Shown in pieces: positions 14,557-18,951 of a stretch of DNA of 18,951 nt. Every line of letters starts with the position of its first letter. The first letter of the stretch is position 1. Source of the stretch: Gammaproteobacteria bacterium. GTDB lineage: Bacteria > Pseudomonadota > Gammaproteobacteria > Pseudomonadales > Azotimanducaceae. The notes beneath the pieces were generated by a model that was not told the origin of the DNA, searched no databases, and saw only the letters and a list, made by a program, of their open reading frames with translations. The DNA is taken from positions 33,591-52,541 of the forward strand of contig PBQQ01000047.1 in assembly GCA_002725095.1 (NCBI GenBank), read 5' to 3'. The position numbers and the translations under genes were made by a program.

Positions 14557-16416
14557 ATGCAGTGGGATCTAATTATTCGTAACGCCAAGGTATTTGATGG
14601 TACCGGCGCGCCCGGGTGTGTCGGCGATATAGCTGTGAGCCAAGGCAAGATAGCCGCGCGCGGTGGTCGTCTGCCCTGTCAATCTACCGCCCAAGAAATA
14701 GACGCTACAGACCAATGGCTGACGCCTGGTTTGCTTGATATCCACACCCATGAGGATCTAGAAGCAGAATTAGAGCCGGGCTTGCCTGAGGTGACGCGCC
14801 ATGGCACCACCAGCGTGCTGGTGGGGAATTGCAGCATCGGCTTGGCATTTGGCAACCAGCGAACAGCTGATCAAGACCCGATTGTGGATTGCTTTGCGCG
14901 AGTCGAAAACATTCCTAAAACCGTACTCAGCAAAGCCGCAGATAAGGCGGTTTGGCGGCAGCCTAGGGAGTACTTAGAGCATTTAGATCAATTGCCGTTG
15001 GCCGCAAATGTCGCGCCGTTTCTGCCGCACTCTATGTTGCGCATCGAAGTGATGGGTCTGCAGGACAGCATCAGCCGACAACCCACCGATGCGGAGTTGC
15101 AGCGGATGGTGGGGATACTCGAAGAGGCTATGGATGAAGGCTATTTGGGGTTGTCGACCGACGGTTTACCGTTGCATTTTTTGGCCAATGCACCGAACAC
15201 GAATAAACGTATTCCAACCCAATACGCCAACTACGAGGAATACAAGTTATTGACCGACGTGCTGCGCAAGCGTGATCGCGTTTGGCAGATGACGCCTGCA
15301 ACGGATAACGGCGCGCTTACCGCGCGGCTGTTTATGCTCAGCAGTGGGCGCATACATGGCAAACCGCTGAAGATCACAGCGTTAGCGGCCATCGACAGCG
15401 TCAACAACCGGATGAATAAATCGCGAGCTCTGTTGTTCGCGAATCTGCTCAACTCCAAAGCGCTGGATGGCCGTTTTCGCATGCAGGCATTGGCGGCGCC
15501 GTTCCGGATTTATTCTGAAGGTGCGGTGAGCCCTTTGGCTGAAGCCAATCCGTTAATGCGCCGCTTGATCGAAACGGAATTAGAAGACGTTGCTGCGCGC
15601 CGGCGAATTTTGTCTGACCCTGAATTCATCGAAGCGTTTCGTGAGATGTGGAGTCGTGGTAAAAGTGGATTCTCGGTGGGGCACTTACGCCGTCTGCTGC
15701 GTATAGAAAACGAATTTTTAACCCGTGACTTAAACGATATGGTGATCTATCGATCAACCATTGATGCTTGGTCGGGTCAATCTATGGCACAGCTGTATCA
15801 ACGCTATCAAGTTTGGCAGTCTCAACGCGAATCCATCGATGATGCAGAGGAAGCACGCGCTTTTGCGGCTATGGGTGATGCCATCCGCGATGATGGCGAG
15901 TTTTTCTTGGCACTCTTGCAACATTTTGATCGTGACCTGCACTGGCACTATGTGGCCGCGAATAAAGACCCGGAGGTGATCAAGAAATTGTTACTGCACC
16001 CGCGATTGCTGCCAGGTTTCAATGACAGCGGTGCTCATGTCACTAACATGGCGTTTTTCGATGGCAACCTACGTGCCCTGAAGATCGGTTTGGAAGACTC
16101 CGAACATGGCTTTAGTCATATGCTGAAAAGGTTGACCCAAGAACCTGCGGAGTTTTTTGGTTTGGATGTCGGTGGCTTAGAGGTCGGTGACCGCGCCGAT
16201 CTGGTGTTGTTGGATCCCCAACGCTTATCGACATACGACGGCGAAGCCAGTGTTCAGTACACCTACAGAGATTCTTTTGACTGCCATCAGCTGGTGAATC
16301 GCGCCAACGGTGAAGTGCAGGGCGTGTTTGTTAGTGGCGAACAAATTTGGACCGCACAAGGCCCCACAGCTTCGCTTGGTACGCAGCGCTTAGGGCGAGC
16401 GTTGAAGGCGTGCTGA
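14557..16416 (+). CDS. Amidohydrolase, N-acyl-D-amino-acid deacylase-like, with atypical metal site
   Basis: This is a large amidohydrolase-superfamily protein of 619 residues, longer than the usual ~480-580. The N-terminal beta-sandwich piece DLIIRNAKVFDGTGAPG, the metal motif LLDIHTHEDLE (His63, His65), GNCSIG with Cys92 and the late NDSGAHV with Asp490 match D-aminoacylase His67/His69, Cys96 and Asp366. The His pair that completes the beta-metal site in D-aminoacylase (His220, His250) is not evident: the matching stretches read VWQMTPATDN and PLKITALAA. A charged helical insertion occupies about 330-460. ATG at 14557 has GGAG about eight bases upstream. It is the third gene of the metallo-hydrolase/MFS run. 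It probably cleaves a C-N bond in a non-peptide amide or cyclic substrate, which is uncertain. Confidence 0.88.
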   Translation: MQWDLIIRNAKVFDGTGAPGCVGDIAVSQGKIAARGGRLPCQSTAQEIDATDQWLTPGLLDIHTHEDLEAELEPGLPEVTRHGTTSVLVGNCSIGLAFGNQRTADQDPIVDCFARVENIPKTVLSKAADKAVWRQPREYLEHLDQLPLAANVAPFLPHSMLRIEVMGLQDSISRQPTDAELQRMVGILEEAMDEGYLGLSTDGLPLHFLANAPNTNKRIPTQYANYEEYKLLTDVLRKRDRVWQMTPATDNGALTARLFMLSSGRIHGKPLKITALAAIDSVNNRMNKSRALLFANLLNSKALDGRFRMQALAAPFRIYSEGAVSPLAEANPLMRRLIETELEDVAARRRILSDPEFIEAFREMWSRGKSGFSVGHLRRLLRIENEFLTRDLNDMVIYRSTIDAWSGQSMAQLYQRYQVWQSQRESIDDAEEARAFAAMGDAIRDDGEFFLALLQHFDRDLHWHYVAANKDPEVIKKLLLHPRLLPGFNDSGAHVTNMAFFDGNLRALKIGLEDSEHGFSHMLKRLTQEPAEFFGLDVGGLEVGDRADLVLLDPQRLSTYDGEASVQYTYRDSFDCHQLVNRANGEVQGVFVSGEQIWTAQGPTASLGTQRLGRALKAC

Positions 16417-16992
16417 ATAGATCACGTTGCTGGGCGGTAGACCATTGGCTCTAAAAGATTGCACTGTGTCGGCACATTTTCCTTTCAGCCAGCTCTGAAC
16501 AGTGGGTTGTTCGATCAACCACGCTTCAAGTGTTTCCCGCGAATAAAAATGAGGATCGAGGCCGAGCGCTTTCGTTGCGCATGCTTGATTTGAAATTGAG
16601 TCCTGAATGTATCTTTGATAGTCCACTGCGCTTGAGTTGTTCAAGGTTTGTCGGGTGGATGCGAGGATATACGCGGCGCCACGTTCAGCGTTGAACGCAT
16701 CGAGGTATTCGCTTTGGACAATGTGCTGCTTTATGTGATTCAGCGGAATGTAGCTGGCTCGAACGCAAATGAGGGTTTGCTGATTAGGGATATAGCGGCT
16801 CACGTTGGCATAGGTTGGTAGGCAAATTCTGATATGTAAGCCGCCCTTTAGGGTCGAACGCTCAAACGTCGTCACGGCGTCTTGTCTGAAGCCAAGACGA
16901 GCACATTCTGCAAGGCATAAGCGATAGACGAGTTCCCCAGCAAGTGCTTCAGAGAGACCCAATATGGGCTCGTTGCAAGTTGCCTTTTGCAT
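16390..16992 (-). CDS. Hypothetical 200-residue protein, unknown
   Basis: I do not recognise this protein. It has 200 residues, seven cysteines (6, 26, 30, 57, 76, 138, 173), no signal peptide and no clear membrane helix. The first 60 residues are helix-prone (LSEALAGELVYRLCLAECAR) and the C-terminal part contains DPHFYSRETLEAWLIEQPTV. The ATG at 16992 has AGGA eight bases upstream. Its last nine codons overlap antisense with the end of the amidohydrolase gene. Amino-acid composition and the absence of any better frame in this 570-base stretch support a real gene, but it is not confirmed by homology. It stands alone, between the amidohydrolase and the acyl-CoA dehydrogenase pair. Confidence 0.6.
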   Translation of the reverse strand: MQKATCNEPILGLSEALAGELVYRLCLAECARLGFRQDAVTTFERSTLKGGLHIRICLPTYANVSRYIPNQQTLICVRASYIPLNHIKQHIVQSEYLDAFNAERGAAYILASTRQTLNNSSAVDYQRYIQDSISNQACATKALGLDPHFYSRETLEAWLIEQPTVQSWLKGKCADTVQSFRANGLPPSNVIYSARLQRSP

Positions 16993-17127
16993 TGCGTAAA
17001 TCCTGAACAGCGGAACCTAGACTATCGTTGAAATTTTGCTCAACGTCTTGGCTTTGCCGCTCAGCGGTAGAATTTACCCGATAAAGGTACCGATTTCCTT
17101 TAGCGGCGGTGACGCTTGAGCCGACAT

Positions 17128-17147
17128 GGCCGGCGCGAAGGCCGGCC
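17128..17147 (-). terminator. GC-rich hairpin downstream of the acyl-CoA dehydrogenase genes
   Basis: GGCCGGC (17128-17134) pairs with GCCGGCC (17141-17147) around six bases. An outer repeat TGAGCC (17117-17122) with GGCTCA (17162-17167) extends it into the stop codon. No U tract follows on the minus strand, so it may be a Rho-assisted end or an mRNA 3' stabiliser. The rest of the 172-base gap (16993-17164) shows no gene. Confidence 0.45.
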
Positions 17148-17164
17148 TCGTCGACACCGTTGGC

Positions 17165-18325
17165 TCAGTCTTTAGGCATGCCCAACAGGCGTTCGGCAAT
17201 GATGTTGCGCTGGATATTCGGCGTGCCGCCACCAATGACGACGTTCGGCCAATTCAATGCAGACTTTGACCAGGTCCCGCCGTCCACAGCTGCTTCGCCA
17301 CCGCGAAGTTGCAATCCGGCTTGCCCTGTCAATTCCACCGCGAAGTCGTCCATTTCAATCTCGAGGCTGGCGCGGTGCAGCTTGTTGACCGAAGTCTCCG
17401 ATGTCAGCGGTTCGCCTTTGATCTGTTTCGTCAAATAGCGCAGACCGTTGTATTTCATTGCGGCAATTTTCATTTCGAATTGGGCAACTTTGCGTCGCAC
17501 ACCTGGGTCTTCATGCGCGGGTTTGCCCTGTTTGTTGGTCGATTTCACCAGCTCTTTTAAGTTTTCAAGCTTGCCGAACATTTGTGTCACTTCACCGATG
17601 CTCGAGCGCTCGTTTGCCAGTGCGGAGACGGTGACCTTCCAGCCGTCGCCCTCGGCACCCAAGCGGTTCTCTACCGGCACTTCTACGTCGGTGAAAAATA
17701 TTTCCGCAAAGTGTTTATCACCCGCCATATTTTCAATCGGCCGCACCTCCACGCCCGGGGCGTCCATGGGCACCAACAAACAGGTGATGCCATCGTGCTT
17801 GGACGCCACATCGAATTGGGTCCGAGTAAGCAAAATTATCCACTGCGACCATGGCGCTCCGGTGGTCCAGATTTTTTGACCGTTCACGACATAGTTATCG
17901 CCATGCAGCTCTGCTTTGCACTGAATCGCAGCAAGATCGGATCCATGATTGGGTTCGGAATAACCCGTGCACCAAGTTACTTTACTGTCCAGGATGTCCG
18001 GAATGAACTTGCGTTTTTGCTCTTCGGTGCCGTATTCCATGATGCCGGGGCCAACCCAAGCGAGCCCCATCATAGAGGTACCCAGGGGGGGTGCTTTGGC
18101 CAGTGCCATTTCTTCGCGCAAGATCGTTTGTTCTATAAGGCCGCCTGCGCTACCGCCGAATTCTTTCGGCCAGGAAAAACCGACCCAGCCTTTGGCGCGT
18201 ACTTTTTCGAGCCAAGTCGCTAGAAAATTTTTGTCGCGTTCTTTTTTCGGCGGCAAATTGTCACTGATAAAATGTCGAACTTCTTCGCGAAAAGCGTTTT
18301 CCTCTGCGGTGTAATCAAAATCCAT
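17165..18325 (-). CDS. Acyl-CoA dehydrogenase, likely catalytic subunit of a pair
   Basis: This is an FAD-dependent acyl-CoA dehydrogenase of 386 residues, which introduces an alpha-beta double bond into an acyl-CoA. The N-terminal helical domain begins DFDYTAEENAFREEV. The substrate and FAD loop is WCTGYSEPNHGSDLA (118-132), with KIWTTGA at 151-157, and the C-terminus is GGGTPNIQRNIIAERLLG. At the position of MCAD Glu376 there is Gly366. A Glu at 239 in LANERSSIG sits where isovaleryl-CoA dehydrogenase has its base in LER, so the active site is probably the alternative type. ATG overlaps the stop of the upstream dehydrogenase gene by one base (TAATG), showing coupling. The two probably form a heteromer, as known for mycobacterial steroid-side-chain FadE pairs. 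Confidence 0.95.
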   Translation of the reverse strand: MDFDYTAEENAFREEVRHFISDNLPPKKERDKNFLATWLEKVRAKGWVGFSWPKEFGGSAGGLIEQTILREEMALAKAPPLGTSMMGLAWVGPGIMEYGTEEQKRKFIPDILDSKVTWCTGYSEPNHGSDLAAIQCKAELHGDNYVVNGQKIWTTGAPWSQWIILLTRTQFDVASKHDGITCLLVPMDAPGVEVRPIENMAGDKHFAEIFFTDVEVPVENRLGAEGDGWKVTVSALANERSSIGEVTQMFGKLENLKELVKSTNKQGKPAHEDPGVRRKVAQFEMKIAAMKYNGLRYLTKQIKGEPLTSETSVNKLHRASLEIEMDDFAVELTGQAGLQLRGGEAAVDGGTWSKSALNWPNVVIGGGTPNIQRNIIAERLLGMPKD

Positions 18326-18951
18326 TACAGGCCTCCTAAACTAGCAACGCGGTCAAGATGAAAATCAGAGTCGCCGAACATGGGCCGCGCCCATTTCGAA
18401 CGTTTGAGAAACAGTTGTGCATCGTACTCGGCGGTAAAACCAATTGCGCCGTGTAAACCAACGCCATCGATGCCGATTTGATTAAAGGCATCCGATGCGT
18501 AGCCTTTGGCTAAAGAAACTGCACGGGCCAATTCTTTGGGGTCGTCATCTGCGCACCAGCCGGCGAAATAACACAAAGAACGATAGCTCTCCAAGTCGAC
18601 GTACATATCGGCTAGGCGATGCTTAACGCCCTGATATTGGCCGATGGGCTTGCCGAACTGAATGCGTTGTTTGGCGTATTCGCTTGTTAAGTTAAGCATC
18701 GCGCTGCCGGCACCAACCATTTCTGCCGTTACGGCAAGCGCGCCGCAGTCGGTCAAAAAGTCCAATTGTCCGGCCGTCATTGTTAACAGACGGTCGGCAC
18801 CGATTCGCACACCCTCAAGATCGACGCTCGCCATGGGCTTGGTGGTGTCCATGGTAGGTTGTGCAGTAATGCGCACCTCATCCTTGGTCACAGCGGTCAG
18901 CGCTAGGCCATTGGGTCCTTGCACCGCGAGCAGTAAATGGCTGGCGCTGCC
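18325..18951 (-). CDS. Acyl-CoA dehydrogenase, C-terminal part (5' end outside window)
   Basis: The frame is open to the window edge; about 208 residues are visible, covering the end of the beta domain and the C-terminal helical domain. Typical segments are EYAKQRIQFGKPIGQYQGVK, HRLADMYVDLES and GLHGAIGFTAEYDAQLFLKR. Neither usual catalytic glutamate is seen: the helix reads FLTDCGALAV where LER is expected, and the C-terminal end reads MFGDSDFHLDRV where YEGT is expected. That suggests a non-catalytic partner of the dehydrogenase encoded directly downstream, with which it shares the TAATG overlap. The start and any promoter lie beyond the window. Confidence 0.92.
   Translation of the reverse strand, partial: GSASHLLLAVQGPNGLALTAVTKDEVRITAQPTMDTTKPMASVDLEGVRIGADRLLTMTAGQLDFLTDCGALAVTAEMVGAGSAMLNLTSEYAKQRIQFGKPIGQYQGVKHRLADMYVDLESYRSLCYFAGWCADDDPKELARAVSLAKGYASDAFNQIGIDGVGLHGAIGFTAEYDAQLFLKRSKWARPMFGDSDFHLDRVASLGGL

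Noticed and set aside
17582..18223. 213-codon plus-strand ORF
   Set aside because: It is a shadow of the acyl-CoA dehydrogenase gene on the minus strand.

Overview
The window comes from a gammaproteobacterial chromosome. The left third carries the conserved gene order tolA-tolB-pal-cpoB-queE-queC-tRNA-Lys(UUU), an arrangement I know from Pseudomonas-type and related marine gammaproteobacteria. Base composition is balanced to mildly GC-rich, and no insertion sequence, phage gene or CRISPR array is visible. Genus cannot be read from the sequence. The catabolic genes on the right would suit an aerobic marine or hydrocarbon-associated lineage (inference).

Layout. Positions 2-3487 (+) hold the end of tolA, then tolB, pal and cpoB: the periplasmic and outer-membrane half of the Tol-Pal envelope machine. 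Positions 3484-4860 (+) hold queE and queC of 7-deazaguanine (preQ0/queuosine) synthesis, and 5004-5079 is tRNA-Lys with a good sigma70-type promoter. From 5120 to 7914 the minus strand carries selO (ydiU), then a gene for an exported peroxiredoxin-like protein, then a small four-helix membrane protein.

The most notable observation is in that minus-strand block. What looks like two short ORFs (5922-6206 and 5562-5900) is one continuous reading frame, 5562-6164, interrupted only by an in-frame TGA. The TGA sits exactly where the first cysteine of a CPFC redox motif should be (DW-TGA-PFC). A hairpin with a G in its apical loop begins shortly downstream, 20 nt after the TGA to the loop, as expected of a bacterial SECIS element. 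I read the gene as a periplasmic selenoprotein with a Sec-x-x-Cys active site.

From 8036 to the right edge lies a catabolic island. On the plus strand are a CYP153-like cytochrome P450, a short-chain dehydrogenase and a GPH-type symporter in one run. A minus-strand crotonase-fold protein lacking both usual glutamates follows. A second plus run encodes a metallo-beta-lactamase-fold hydrolase, an MFS exporter-like protein and a large D-aminoacylase-like amidohydrolase. An unrecognised 200-residue minus-strand gene follows. Last comes a minus-strand pair of acyl-CoA dehydrogenase genes, the upstream one running off the window. Together the genes suggest uptake, oxygenation, dehydrogenation, hydrolysis and beta-oxidation-like breakdown of a hydrophobic compound. 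The substrate cannot be named from sequence alone, and no P450 redox partner is present here.
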